Of a stretch of DNA of 64,000 nucleotides, positions 36,182 to 44,798 are shown one piece after another (the first letter of the stretch is position 1; every line of letters starts with the position of its first letter). The notes below the pieces were generated by a model. That model ran no database searches. It was not told where the DNA came from and was given only the letters and a program-made list of their open reading frames with translations. The position numbers were made by a program, and so were the translations under genes. Source of the DNA: Kaistella sp. 97-N-M2 (lineage in GTDB: Bacteria; Bacteroidota; Bacteroidia; Flavobacteriales; Weeksellaceae); contig NZ_CP090976.1 of assembly GCF_021513235.1 (NCBI RefSeq), forward strand, positions 2,232,001-2,296,000, written 5' to 3'.

Positions 36182-37981
36182 TTAAACACGCATAGAAACC
36201 TTTCTTTCCCCAATCTGCTGTCGCCACATTGCATAATACAATCCCTTTTCTTCCAGCAAATTTTCGTGCGAACCGGTCTCTATAACCTTTCCTTTTTCCA
36301 GAACGTAAATTCGGTCCGCGTGCATAATGGTGCTTAATCGGTGCGCAATTAAAACCGTAATCTGTTCTTTATCTTTCGAAACTTCTTTGATCGTCGAGGT
36401 AATTTCTTCTTCCGTAATGCTGTCCAGAGCCGACGTTGCTTCATCGAAAATAAGCAAATGCGGTTTTCGCAACAATGCCCGAGCAATCGCAATTCTCTGT
36501 TTTTCCCCGCCGCTTAATTTAAATCCACCTTCACCAATCACGGTTTCGATGCCTTTTTCTGCTCTCTCGATTAATGCCGTGGCGCTCGATTTTTTTAAAG
36601 CCATTTGCAAATCCTCGTCTGTTGCGTCGGGATTTACGAATAATAAATTTTCTTTGATGCTTCCTGCAAAAAGCTGTGTGTCCTGCGTCACAAAGCCGAT
36701 CTGATTTCGCAACTCATCAAAATCGAATTCATTTCCATTAATATTATTGTAAAAAATGGCTCCTTCTTTGGGACGGTACAAGCCAACGAGCAGTTTCACC
36801 AGAGTGCTTTTTCCGGAACCACTCGGACCTACAAAAGCAATGGTTTCGCCATTCTTCACCTCAAAGGAAATATCGTTCAAGGCTTTATAAGAAGCAGATC
36901 GGTGCTGAAAGGAAACATGCTCAAACTTCAGTTTTTCAATGCCGCCAATTTTTTTCGGTGTTAGGGGTTTTTCCTCAGCAGGCTTTTTCATCAACGTATC
37001 GAAATTATGCAGGGAAGCCTGTGCTTCGCGGTAAGAAATAATGATGTTGCCGATTTCCTGCATCGGTCCAAAAATAAAGAAGCCGTAAAACATTAAGGAC
37101 AAATACTGACCCGGCGTGACGATGTTTTTAAAGATCAAAAACAAAAGCGTGAAAGTGATCATTTGCTGCAGAAAATTCACCATCGTGCCCTGAATAAAAC
37201 TCAAAGACCGGATGCTTTTTACTTTTCTTAATTCCAGACCCAAGATTTTGTAGGTATTGCTGTTAAGGCGTTTCACCTCCTGTTTCGTTAAGCCTAAACT
37301 TTTTACGATTTCGATATTGCGCAGACTTTCCGTAGTGCTTCCCGCCAAAGTATTGGTTTCAGCAACAATGGTTTTCTGGATGTTTTTGATTCTTTTGCTG
37401 AGGAAATTCGTGATGAAGGAAATAATGAAAATTCCGACCACATAAACCGGCATGATCGACCAGTGTAGCTGAATCGCGTAAACGGACACGAAAATGATAC
37501 TCACTAAAATCCCAAAAAAGATGTTGATGAAATTGGTGATGAATTTCACCGAGTCTTCGCGAACTTTAGTTAAAATAGAAAGCGTTTCCCCACTTCTTTG
37601 GTCTTCAAATTCCTGATAGGGCAGTGCCATAGAGTGCTGCAAACCATCAGTAAAAATATTGGCACCAAATTTTTGCGTGATCACGTTCACCACATAATCC
37701 TGAAAAGCTTTCGCAATCCGGCTGACCATCGCTGTTCCTATTAAAAGGCCGAGAAAATAAAAGACGCCATTATACTCGCCGAAGCCGTAAAAGTATTCGT
37801 CCAGATTTCTGGGCAAGAGTTTTTCCTTGTCAAAAAAATTCGGATGCGTAACAAGCTGATCGAGAATATTTCCCGTAATCGCCGGACCAAATAGAGAGAA
37901 AACCTGGTTAATGGTCGCCAAAAGGAGAGATAAACTCAATAGCCATTTGTGCGGCTTCAAATATAAAAATAATGTTTTCAT
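36182..37981 (-). CDS. ABC transporter, fused permease and ATPase (MsbA-like exporter)
   Basis: 599 residues from ATG 37981 (MKTLFLYLKPHKWLLSLSLL). Six transmembrane helices in the first ~330 residues, then an ATPase domain with Walker A GPSGSGKST, signature LSGGEKQR, Walker B LLIFDEATSALD and H-loop IAHRLST. It should work as a homodimeric exporter of lipids, peptides or drugs; the substrate is not shown. It lies between the two CoA-transferase genes on the opposite strand. Confidence 0.9.
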   Translation of the reverse strand: MKTLFLYLKPHKWLLSLSLLLATINQVFSLFGPAITGNILDQLVTHPNFFDKEKLLPRNLDEYFYGFGEYNGVFYFLGLLIGTAMVSRIAKAFQDYVVNVITQKFGANIFTDGLQHSMALPYQEFEDQRSGETLSILTKVREDSVKFITNFINIFFGILVSIIFVSVYAIQLHWSIMPVYVVGIFIISFITNFLSKRIKNIQKTIVAETNTLAGSTTESLRNIEIVKSLGLTKQEVKRLNSNTYKILGLELRKVKSIRSLSFIQGTMVNFLQQMITFTLLFLIFKNIVTPGQYLSLMFYGFFIFGPMQEIGNIIISYREAQASLHNFDTLMKKPAEEKPLTPKKIGGIEKLKFEHVSFQHRSASYKALNDISFEVKNGETIAFVGPSGSGKSTLVKLLVGLYRPKEGAIFYNNINGNEFDFDELRNQIGFVTQDTQLFAGSIKENLLFVNPDATDEDLQMALKKSSATALIERAEKGIETVIGEGGFKLSGGEKQRIAIARALLRKPHLLIFDEATSALDSITEEEITSTIKEVSKDKEQITVLIAHRLSTIMHADRIYVLEKGKVIETGSHENLLEEKGLYYAMWRQQIGERKVSMRV

Positions 37982-38181
37982 TTGCTGTAAAAGTAGGGTG
38001 CAAAAATACAGATATAATGTGAGCGATAAAGATATTTTCAAGATTAGGGTTTCTGTATTTTTATATGAGGTGAAAATTCTATAAATTGCAACTGCTTTCG
38101 AAAATCAAATTGAGTTGAAAATTTCGCTGAACCTTGCGTTACAAGGAGCATCTTTTTCAACCACCAACTATCAATCAAACT

Positions 38182-38835
38182 ATGCTCACAAAAGAACAGA
38201 TCGCGCAACGGATTTCCAGAGAAGTAAAAGACGGGTATTACGTGAACCTCGGCATCGGCATTCCGACTTTAGTTGCGAATTTCGTCCCCGACAATCTATC
38301 CGTGGAATTTCAAAGCGAAAACGGAATTCTCGGCATGGGACCGTTTCCGTTTGAAGGCGAAGAAGATCCGGACCTTATCAATGCCGGAAAGCAGACGATT
38401 ACCGCGCTTCCGGGTGCATCTTTTTTCGATTCCGCCTTTAGTTTTGGCATGATTCGCAGTCAAAAAGTAGATCTTACCATTCTTGGAGCCATGGAAGTTT
38501 CCGAAAAAGGCGATATCGCAAACTGGAAAATCCCGGGAAAAATGGTGAAAGGAATGGGTGGTGCCATGGATTTGGTGGCCAGCGCAGAAAACATCATCGT
38601 TGCCATGATGCACGTGAATAAAAAAGGCGAATCTAAAATTTTGAAAAACTGTACTTTGCCTCTAACTGGAGTTGCCTGCGTTAAAAAGGTCGTTACCGAA
38701 ATGGCTGTTCTGGAGATAACGCCGAAAGGATTCCAGCTTTTGGAAAGAGCGCCGGGAGTTTCTGTAGAGGAAATCATAAAATCTACTGAAGCAAACCTGA
38801 TCATTGAGGGAGAAATCCCCGAAATGCAGTTTTAA
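38182..38835 (+). CDS. scoB: 3-oxoacid (succinyl-CoA:acetoacetate-type) CoA-transferase, subunit B
   Basis: 217 residues from ATG 38182 (MLTKEQIAQRISREVKDGYY). The catalytic glutamate is in QSENGILGMGPFP, preceded by VNLGIGIPTLVANF; GGAMDLVASAENIIV and TLPLTGVACVKKVVTEMAV follow. It completes the enzyme with ScoA (34795-35499). The start region upstream is open but lacks family similarity. Confidence 0.93.
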   Translation: MLTKEQIAQRISREVKDGYYVNLGIGIPTLVANFVPDNLSVEFQSENGILGMGPFPFEGEEDPDLINAGKQTITALPGASFFDSAFSFGMIRSQKVDLTILGAMEVSEKGDIANWKIPGKMVKGMGGAMDLVASAENIIVAMMHVNKKGESKILKNCTLPLTGVACVKKVVTEMAVLEITPKGFQLLERAPGVSVEEIIKSTEANLIIEGEIPEMQF

Positions 38836-38851
38836 AAATACTTTGCAATAA

Positions 38852-38880
38852 AAATCCTTTTCAGCTGCTGAAAAGGATTT
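38852..38880. terminator. bidirectional terminator after scoB
   Basis: AAATCCTTTTCAGC (38852-38865) pairs with GCTGAAAAGGATTT (38867-38880), a perfect 14-bp inverted repeat between convergent genes. Confidence 0.88.
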
Positions 38881-38958
38881 ATTTTGTTTTTGTATGTGAC
38901 ACAAGAATATTTATTGCTGCTTGATTTGACAACAAACTGCTAAATTTTGACGACAAGA

Positions 38959-39702
38959 TTACTTTAAAATCTCGTTCAAAAACATCATCGTATGTTCCCA
39001 AGCTCTCCTCGCCATCACGGGATTATAATCTGGCGACTCCGGATTTGTGAAAGTGTGTTTGGAATTGGCGTACGTAATAATTTGCCAGTCTGCTTTTCCC
39101 TCTTTCATTTCTGCGACCAACGCATTATAATTTTCCTGCGTTACCCCTTCGTCATCAGCGCCGTTTTCAACTAAAATTTTGGTGGAAATTGGTCCGTTCT
39201 TCCGCGCCGAATCTTTTCCCAAACCACCATGAATAGAGACGGTTCCTACAACCTGCATATTTGCTCTGGCAACTTCCAAAGCTCCTGTTCCGCCAAAACA
39301 ATAGCCGATCACCGCGATTTTATCGGGCAAGGCGCCGCTTTTTTTCAACTGTTCTAAGGCGAGAGCAATGCGCTTCTGGTACGCTTCGTAATTTTGTTTA
39401 TAATATCCGGCGGTTTTTCCAGCTTCCGCGTTGTCCTTCGGATAATTTCCTTCGCCATAAATATCCGCGATAAATGCGATATAGCCGGCTTTTTCTAACT
39501 TTAAGGCGGCGGTTTTCGCTTCTTCGTCAATGCCTTTCCAGGCGGGTAAAATTAAAACGGCGGGCAGTTTTTTACCGGCATTCGAAGTGACGAGACCATT
39601 GAGTTTTTGGGTTCCATCCTGATAGGAAACGCTGGAAAGTTTTTGACTGAATAATGTGCTTGAACCCATAATTGCTGCAGTTAACAAAAGTGATTTGATC
39701 AT
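38959..39702 (-). CDS. dienelactone-hydrolase-family protein, exported
   Basis: 247 residues. Signal peptide 1-20 (IKSLLLTAAIMGSSTLFSQ). Alpha/beta-hydrolase of the DLH family with the cysteine nucleophile in GYCFGGTGAL, then a catalytic Asp in ENGADDEG and His in SKHTFTNPES. DLH proteins hydrolyse lactone or ester bonds; the natural substrate in the periplasm is unknown. It is a single gene converging on scoB. Confidence 0.88.
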   Translation of the reverse strand: MIKSLLLTAAIMGSSTLFSQKLSSVSYQDGTQKLNGLVTSNAGKKLPAVLILPAWKGIDEEAKTAALKLEKAGYIAFIADIYGEGNYPKDNAEAGKTAGYYKQNYEAYQKRIALALEQLKKSGALPDKIAVIGYCFGGTGALEVARANMQVVGTVSIHGGLGKDSARKNGPISTKILVENGADDEGVTQENYNALVAEMKEGKADWQIITYANSKHTFTNPESPDYNPVMARRAWEHTMMFLNEILK

Positions 39703-39827
39703 AATTGTAAATTAATTGGAAGTAAATTTACTCATAAAGTCCCGGGAATTATCGCAATGGCTAATTGATTGTGTGAATTATTTTGATATTCGGCGTTCCC
39801 TTTTCAAAACGAAAAATTATAATTGTG

Positions 39828-39835
39828 TATTTTTG
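39828..39835 (+). promoter_or_regulatory. -7 promoter element of the cupin gene
   Basis: TATTTTTG fits TAnnTTTG and lies 22 bp before the ATG at 39858. No clear -33 element is seen. Confidence 0.45.
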
Positions 39836-39857
39836 ATCAACATTTATACAGTTTCTT

Positions 39858-40214
39858 ATGTCGAAATATAAAATTCAAAAATCGCCGTTCGTTGTTCCGA
39901 CCACCGACGGAAAACTCATCGAAGAAATCTGGGGAAATTCTACCGGAAATTCAGGGATCTCAATTGCCCACATGGTGGCGCCACCCAATTGGAGTGAACC
40001 TTTTCAGACGCCGGAATTTGATGAGTTCACCTACATCATCAAAGGAAAAAAACAGTTTGAAATAGACGGTGAAACCGTGGTTCTGGAATCTGGACAGAGT
40101 ATTCTCATCCAAAAAGGCGCCCGCGTTCGGTACAGCAACCCTTTTGAAAATCCGTGCGATTATCTAGCCATCTGTGTGCCCGCTTTTTCTATGGACTTGG
40201 TCAACCGCGAGTAG
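39858..40214 (+). CDS. small single-domain cupin protein
   Basis: 118 residues forming one cupin barrel: the first motif region PPNWSEPFQTPEFDEFTYII, then GKKQFEIDGETVVLESGQSI and LIQKGARVRYSNPFEN. The usual metal-binding histidines of motif 1 are missing (NWSEPFQTPEFDE has one Glu ligand at best), so it may bind a small molecule without acting as a classic metalloenzyme. No neighbour explains its role. Confidence 0.8.
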   Translation: MSKYKIQKSPFVVPTTDGKLIEEIWGNSTGNSGISIAHMVAPPNWSEPFQTPEFDEFTYIIKGKKQFEIDGETVVLESGQSILIQKGARVRYSNPFENPCDYLAICVPAFSMDLVNRE

Positions 40215-40278
40215 TTTCTCTGCCAGACAATCCTGCCCTTTAAAAAGTCTGCCAATTTTTTGTTGTTCGCATTAAAGT

Positions 40279-40335
40279 CCCTCTCCTTTGGAGAGGGATT
40301 TAGGGTGAGGCAAGGCAAGGGATTCAGGGTGAGGA
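40279..40335. repeat. CCCTCTCC hairpin with tandem GGGATTYAGGGTGAGG units
   Basis: CCCTCTCC (40279-40286) pairs with GGAGAGGG (40290-40297); GGGATTTAGGGTGAGG (40295-40310) is repeated as GGGATTCAGGGTGAGG (40320-40335). Repeats of this type occur between genes in many bacterial genomes. It lies in the 188-bp gap between the cupin and HAD genes. Confidence 0.65.
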
Positions 40336-40402
40336 TGCAAGGAAAGCAATTAAGCGCGAGCATTTTTAACCCTAAGATTTTGAGATAGGAATTCGGTTCA
40401 AA

Positions 40403-41014
40403 CTAAAATTCCACACCCAACTCCCTCAACTCTTTTTCCAGATCGGTAGCTTCTTGTACATGAACACAGATAAATCCTAAGCTTTTCGCCACTTCGATAT
40501 TCTTCGCATTATCATCGATAAACACGGATTCTTCAGCTATAATTTTATAACGGTTCAATAAAACAGTCCAAATTTCAGGATCTGGTTTGATTAGTTTTTC
40601 TGTCCCAGAAACTACGATTTTATCCTTGAAAATTTGGAAGAAATCGTAGTTATCCAAAGCATAAATAAAGGTTTCCGCAGACCAGTTCGTTAAGCCAAAA
40701 AGTTCGTATCCGGAATTTTCCAGTTTACGCAAAACTGCCACATTTTCGGGAATATCACGCAGCAACATGCTCGTCCAGTTATCATAATACGCGCGCAGTT
40801 CTTTTTCCCATTCCGGATGTTTCGCTACCTGAAACTCCGTGCCTTCAGCCAGAGATCTGCCGCGGTCCTGCTCTGCATTCCATTCGTCAGTAGCAATGTT
40901 TTTCAGGAAATGTTCCATCCTTTCCTCATCGTTAAAATAATCTTTGAAGAAGTATCGCGGATTCCAGTCCATCAGCACGCCACCGAAATCGAAAATAATA
41001 TTTTTAATAGCCAT
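40403..41014 (-). CDS. HAD-superfamily hydrolase (subfamily IA)
   Basis: 203 residues. HAD motifs: nucleophile in IFDFGGVLMDWNP, motif II in GLTNWSAET, the lysine in TEKLIKPDP and the acidic VFIDDNAKNIEVAKSLG. The DxG-V first motif (D-F-G rather than D-x-D) is typical of the haloacid-dehalogenase/epoxide-hydrolase N-terminal phosphatase-like group and may alter the chemistry. Probably a sugar- or nucleotide-phosphate phosphatase. It overlaps the upstream NhaC gene by 11 bp. Confidence 0.88.
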   Translation of the reverse strand: MAIKNIIFDFGGVLMDWNPRYFFKDYFNDEERMEHFLKNIATDEWNAEQDRGRSLAEGTEFQVAKHPEWEKELRAYYDNWTSMLLRDIPENVAVLRKLENSGYELFGLTNWSAETFIYALDNYDFFQIFKDKIVVSGTEKLIKPDPEIWTVLLNRYKIIAEESVFIDDNAKNIEVAKSLGFICVHVQEATDLEKELRELGVEF

Positions 41015-42326
41015 TACTTAATTTTTCAGGTTGTAATGATGTAGTTTTCTTTTTTAAAAAGATCGAAACAAGCGTAATGATTAGAAGCAGATGCAGATAA
41101 AACGAATTTGCAATAAGTTCGATATAGCCCATTGTAAAATGACTTAACGAAATTAAAATTAAAATCTGCGCGCCATAAGGAATAATCCCCTGAACATAAC
41201 ATGCGAAGATGTCGAGAATAGAAGCGCTTTCCTGTGGCTTTAAACCATATTTTTCTGTGATTTCTTTCGAAACTTTTCCAGAAATTAAAATAGCGATCGT
41301 GTTATTGGCAACACAGAAATTGGCCACGGTTACCAAACCGCCAATTCCCAGTAGCGCTGTTTTCTGCGAAGTGATAATTTTATTAATATTTCTCAAGAGG
41401 AAATTAATGCCGCCTGCTTTTTCCACTAAGGCCGCTAAACCGCCTGTGAGTAGACTAAGTAGAAAAATTTCGGTCATTTCGGTAAAACCTTCATACGTAT
41501 TTTGGGCAAAATCCATCAGTCCAAAAACACCCGTGCCGATGCCCAAAAGCCCAGCGAAGAGCAGACCTGAGAAAAGAACAACAAAAACATTGATGCCGAT
41601 GATCGACAGCGTGATAACGAGCAAATAGGGAAGAACGAGAAGAATATTAAAATCTTTTTCTTCGATAATAACAGACGTCGTTTCCTGATTAAAACCAATA
41701 AGAAGAAGAATGATGACTGCCACAATCGCCGCCGGCAGCGCCAATTTAAAGTTAGCGCGAAATTTATCTTTCATTTCGCAACCCAAACTTTGCGTGGCTG
41801 CGATGGTGGTGTCTGAAATTACAGATAGATTATCCCCAAACATGGCACCGGATAAAAGTGCTGCACCAACCAAACCCAGCGGCGATCCGCTTTTCTCCGC
41901 AAGATCAATCACAATGGGCCCTAAGGTTACAATAGAACCCACGGAGGTTCCTGATGCAAAAGAGAGAAAAGAGGCGATCAGGAAAATACCGACGGGAAAA
42001 TAAGCCGGTGAAATATAATTTAAACCTAAATTAACGATGGTATCGACACTTCCTGTTGCTTTGGAAACCGTAGCGAAGGCGCCCGCCAATAGGTAAATCA
42101 TGCACATGGTGAGAATTTTGCCATCACCACAACCTTTCAGAAAAGTATCGATCTTATCATTTACCTTTCCTTTTAAAAGAAAAAATGCCGTCACGATACC
42201 TACAAAAGCCGCGATCGGGGAGGGCAAAGCATAAAAATCGTCGTTATAAATTCCGAAGCCTAAAAAAACTCCTACGAAAAGGAGTAAAGGTAAAATGGAA
42301 CGGAAGGAACCGGTAGTTGTAGACAT
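41004..42326 (-). CDS. NhaC-family Na+/H+ antiporter
   Basis: 440-residue integral membrane protein with about 11-12 transmembrane helices. Conserved NhaC segments: SFASGTSVGSIVTLGPIVID, LSGAMFGDNLSVISDTTIAA and VANFCVANNTIAILISGKVS. It should exchange sodium (or take up another solute) against protons at the inner membrane. The 11-bp overlap with the HAD gene indicates co-transcription. Confidence 0.88.
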   Translation of the reverse strand: MSTTTGSFRSILPLLLFVGVFLGFGIYNDDFYALPSPIAAFVGIVTAFFLLKGKVNDKIDTFLKGCGDGKILTMCMIYLLAGAFATVSKATGSVDTIVNLGLNYISPAYFPVGIFLIASFLSFASGTSVGSIVTLGPIVIDLAEKSGSPLGLVGAALLSGAMFGDNLSVISDTTIAATQSLGCEMKDKFRANFKLALPAAIVAVIILLLIGFNQETTSVIIEEKDFNILLVLPYLLVITLSIIGINVFVVLFSGLLFAGLLGIGTGVFGLMDFAQNTYEGFTEMTEIFLLSLLTGGLAALVEKAGGINFLLRNINKIITSQKTALLGIGGLVTVANFCVANNTIAILISGKVSKEITEKYGLKPQESASILDIFACYVQGIIPYGAQILILISLSHFTMGYIELIANSFYLHLLLIITLVSIFLKKKTTSLQPEKLSNGY

Positions 42327-42411
42327 TTTGCAAAACTATGCTTCAAAAAGAAGAAATGCAAGAGGCTATCAGATCAAAAAGTCCAATTTATTTTGACCGG
42401 CATGAAGGGAT

Positions 42412-42987
42412 TTATTCATTAAAAACGGTGATTCTGATTTTGTTATCATTTCCTTTTATCGATTTTAATTTCCCTATTTGATATTGATGGAAGTCATCAA
42501 AATAGGTAAAAGTAATTGTTCCAATCGATTTGATTTTACCTTCTTTATAGTTGTAAAAATCATCAAAATACTCAAATTTTACATCGCCAACAGAACTGAT
42601 TTTCCCCTCCCGATACGAATAAAATTCGTCATAATATTTGATGGGAATTCCGTTTACCGATTTTAATTTGCCGCTTCTGTACTTATAAAAATCATCGTAA
42701 TACTCGAAATCTGAATCGGAAGAAACCCCTGACGCCGGATCTCGGTAAGTAAACTCGACATCATTTTGAAAGGTTGCCGATGCAGACTGGTTTAAAATTG
42801 CATGAGTGTCCGTTATTAAATTCATGGACAGCAGATAGCCATTTGTATCGATGGATATTGCAGTTCCTTTCAAGTTTAGATTAACGATGGCGTTCTTGCC
42901 ATTTTGCGTGAGAAGAATTTCTTTAATTTCCTGAGCCTGAAATAAATAGAAACTCATTGAAAGAAGCAGAATATAGAATTTTTTCAT
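42412..42987 (-). CDS. exported protein with tandem Y-D-D/E-F-Y repeats
   Basis: 191 residues. Signal peptide (1-18, KKFYILLLSMSFYLFQAQE). The second half holds four repeats of about 21 residues of the type YYDDFYKYRSGKLKSVNGIP (then YYDEFYSYREGKISSVGDVK, YFDDFYNYKEGKIKSIGTIT and YFDDFHQYQIGKLKSIKG). Each likely gives a beta-hairpin, comparable to MORN- or YD-like repeats, but it does not fit a family I know. No function is inferred. Confidence 0.6.
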   Translation of the reverse strand: MKKFYILLLSMSFYLFQAQEIKEILLTQNGKNAIVNLNLKGTAISIDTNGYLLSMNLITDTHAILNQSASATFQNDVEFTYRDPASGVSSDSDFEYYDDFYKYRSGKLKSVNGIPIKYYDEFYSYREGKISSVGDVKFEYFDDFYNYKEGKIKSIGTITFTYFDDFHQYQIGKLKSIKGNDNKIRITVFNE

Positions 42988-43009
42988 GCGGATTTATTTA
43001 AAATTTATT

Positions 43010-43444
43010 TTAAAATTCAAATGGACAAAACTCGTACCCTTTGTCGCTGAACTTCGCAAAAATATGCTGCAAACCATTACTCAGAATAATCTCTTCTGCT
43101 TGTAAAATGGAGTTGTATCGCGCCGTTTGTTCGAAAGTATTTTCCGTGAGTTTGATGGCGGGCGCCTTACATTCCACCAAAATTTTCGCTACCGTTTTTT
43201 CCGTGACCAAAAGATCGATGCGCTTCGTCGTTCCGTTTAAAAGCAGCTTTTTTTCCAGGATAAGGGATGATAAATTCCGGCCCTTTTCGAAGTGAAAATA
43301 ATGCACCCAATGTTGTCGTACCCATTCTTCCGGCGTCATCAGCAGCCAGGATCTGCGCACCAAATCATAAATAAAAAACTTATCTTTGTCTCTCTTGATC
43401 TCAAAATTATAAGTCTCTTTAAAATTCAGTTTCGGCAGTTCCAT
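43010..43444 (-). CDS. HsdR_N-like PD-(D/E)XK nuclease-fold protein
   Basis: 144 residues. RIDLLVTEKTVAKILVECKA gives the D ... ExK pattern of the PD-(D/E)XK fold, and the protein matches the small stand-alone proteins with the N-terminal domain of type I restriction subunit R (LTPEEWVRQHWVHYF is characteristic). There are no type I partners here, so it is not a restriction enzyme on its own. Its ATG is only 2 bp from the holA ATG on the other strand. Confidence 0.85.
   Translation of the reverse strand: MELPKLNFKETYNFEIKRDKDKFFIYDLVRRSWLLMTPEEWVRQHWVHYFHFEKGRNLSSLILEKKLLLNGTTKRIDLLVTEKTVAKILVECKAPAIKLTENTFEQTARYNSILQAEEIILSNGLQHIFAKFSDKGYEFCPFEF
43381..43388 (+). promoter_or_regulatory. candidate holA -7 element inside the HsdR_N-like gene
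   Basis: TATCTTTG fits TAnnTTTG and lies 58 bp upstream of the holA ATG, inside the coding sequence of the divergent gene. A -33 element at the right distance is not evident. Confidence 0.4.
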
Positions 43445-43446
43445 TT

Positions 43447-44484
43447 ATGAAAGAATTAGATTTAATCCTCAAAAATATCAAAAATAAAGAGCTTTTGCCT
43501 ATTTATTTTTTTCATGGCGAAGAACCTTACTTCATGGATGTGGCACTGAAATCTTTTGAAAACGATTTTCTGGAGGAAGACGAAAAAGCTTTTAACCAAA
43601 CGGTGGTTTACGGCAAAGACACTACTTTTTCCGACGTGCTTTCCCTTGCGCGCCAGTTTCCTATGATGGGCGACAAACAGGTGATTATTTTGAAAGAAGC
43701 GCAGGAAATCAAAATGATCGAAAAAGAAGCCGAAGCCTTAAAAGCCTACGCCGAAAATCCTGTTCCCTCCACGCTTTTGGTCATCGCCTACAAATATAAA
43801 AAAGTAGATGCCCGAAAAAGTTTCGCCAAAATTCTTTCCAAAAACAAAATGCTTTTCCTCAGCGAGAAAATTAAGGATTATGAGGTCGCAAAATGGATTC
43901 AAGCTGAAATGACGAAGCTTTCCTTCAAGACCAAACCTCACATTCCAACTTTGCTTTCGGACTATTTGGGCACCGATCTGTCCCGTATTTCCAACGAGTT
44001 GCAGAAGCTGAAGATGATTTTGAAAGAGGGCGAAACCATCGACGAAAAAATGATCGAAAGCCACATTGGCATCAGCAAGGACTTTAATATTTTCGAACTC
44101 ATCAAAGCTCTGGGCAAAAAAGATGCGGCAAACTCCTTTAAAATCGCGCATTATCTCGGCAAGGCACCGAAACAGAATGCTTTCCCCATGATGGTCGGAA
44201 ATCTCTACAACTTCTTTTCAAATCTGGTTATTTTTCATACGATGAAAGGCGCTTCGCCGCAAGCGCAGGCTTCGGCTCTGGGCATAAATCCCTATTTTAT
44301 TGCCAGTTTTACGGAAGCGGCGCGGTTTTACAACCTGAAACACTGCACCCGAATTATTTCCATACTGCGCGAAATGGATCTTAAAAGCAAAGGTCTGGGC
44401 GCGGTGAATATGACGGAAAGCGAACTTTTGAAGGAAATGGTGTACAAAATCCTGAACGTCGACAAATATAAAGTTAAGACGTAA
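43447..44484 (+). CDS. holA: DNA polymerase III, delta subunit
   Basis: 345 residues. Clamp-loader subunit that opens the beta clamp. The N-terminal PIYFFHGEEPYFMDVALKSF, then QVIILKEAQEI, and the middle SDYLGTDLSRISNELQKLKM are typical. The AAA+-like fold lacks an intact Walker A, as expected for delta. It starts 2 bp away from the divergent HsdR_N-like gene. Confidence 0.93.
   Translation: MKELDLILKNIKNKELLPIYFFHGEEPYFMDVALKSFENDFLEEDEKAFNQTVVYGKDTTFSDVLSLARQFPMMGDKQVIILKEAQEIKMIEKEAEALKAYAENPVPSTLLVIAYKYKKVDARKSFAKILSKNKMLFLSEKIKDYEVAKWIQAEMTKLSFKTKPHIPTLLSDYLGTDLSRISNELQKLKMILKEGETIDEKMIESHIGISKDFNIFELIKALGKKDAANSFKIAHYLGKAPKQNAFPMMVGNLYNFFSNLVIFHTMKGASPQAQASALGINPYFIASFTEAARFYNLKHCTRIISILREMDLKSKGLGAVNMTESELLKEMVYKILNVDKYKVKT
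43470..43486 (-). promoter_or_regulatory. candidate promoter elements of the HsdR_N-like gene inside holA
   Basis: Two overlapping-phase copies of TATTTTTG occur on the reverse strand at 43477-43470 and 43486-43479, within the first codons of holA and 26-35 bp upstream of the HsdR_N start. Both fit the -7 consensus. Confidence 0.4.
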
Positions 44485-44494
44485 AATACTTTTT

Positions 44495-44585
44495 TGGGCG
44501 ACTTCATCCGTCCTCCATTCCCGCTTTTTTGTTCCACTGCGTTCCACAAAAAGAGCTCCATTCAGGCCGGGTCGCGGCGGAGTTT
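44495..44585. repeat. GGGCG-type intergenic repeat downstream of holA
   Basis: Begins TTGGGCGACTTCATCCG, contains a TTTTTGT/ACAAAAA hairpin (44526-44552) with CCACTGCG in the loop region, and ends in TTCAGGCCGGGTCGCGGCGG. In style it is like the GGGCG repeats at 8751 and 34173 but it is not a direct copy. The rest of the 314-bp gap to trxB shows nothing else. Confidence 0.55.
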
Positions 44586-44798
44586 TTAAAAATAAGTTCA
44601 CTTTTTTGTAACCTTTGATTTTGCTTTTATAAAAATGACAAAGCAAACCTTGCTGATAGTTTTAAAAAATAAAATGGAAATATATGACGATTTCTATGAG
44701 GCTCGAAATTTTCGTTATCGACAAAATTCATCGCACTTTCCTTCGTTAACCCAAAATAAATCACGATTTTTGACAACTCAAAACCTCAACCTTAATTA

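Noticed and set aside
43010-43444. Type I restriction system
   Set aside because: Only a small HsdR_N-like protein exists; no motor, HsdM or HsdS gene is nearby.
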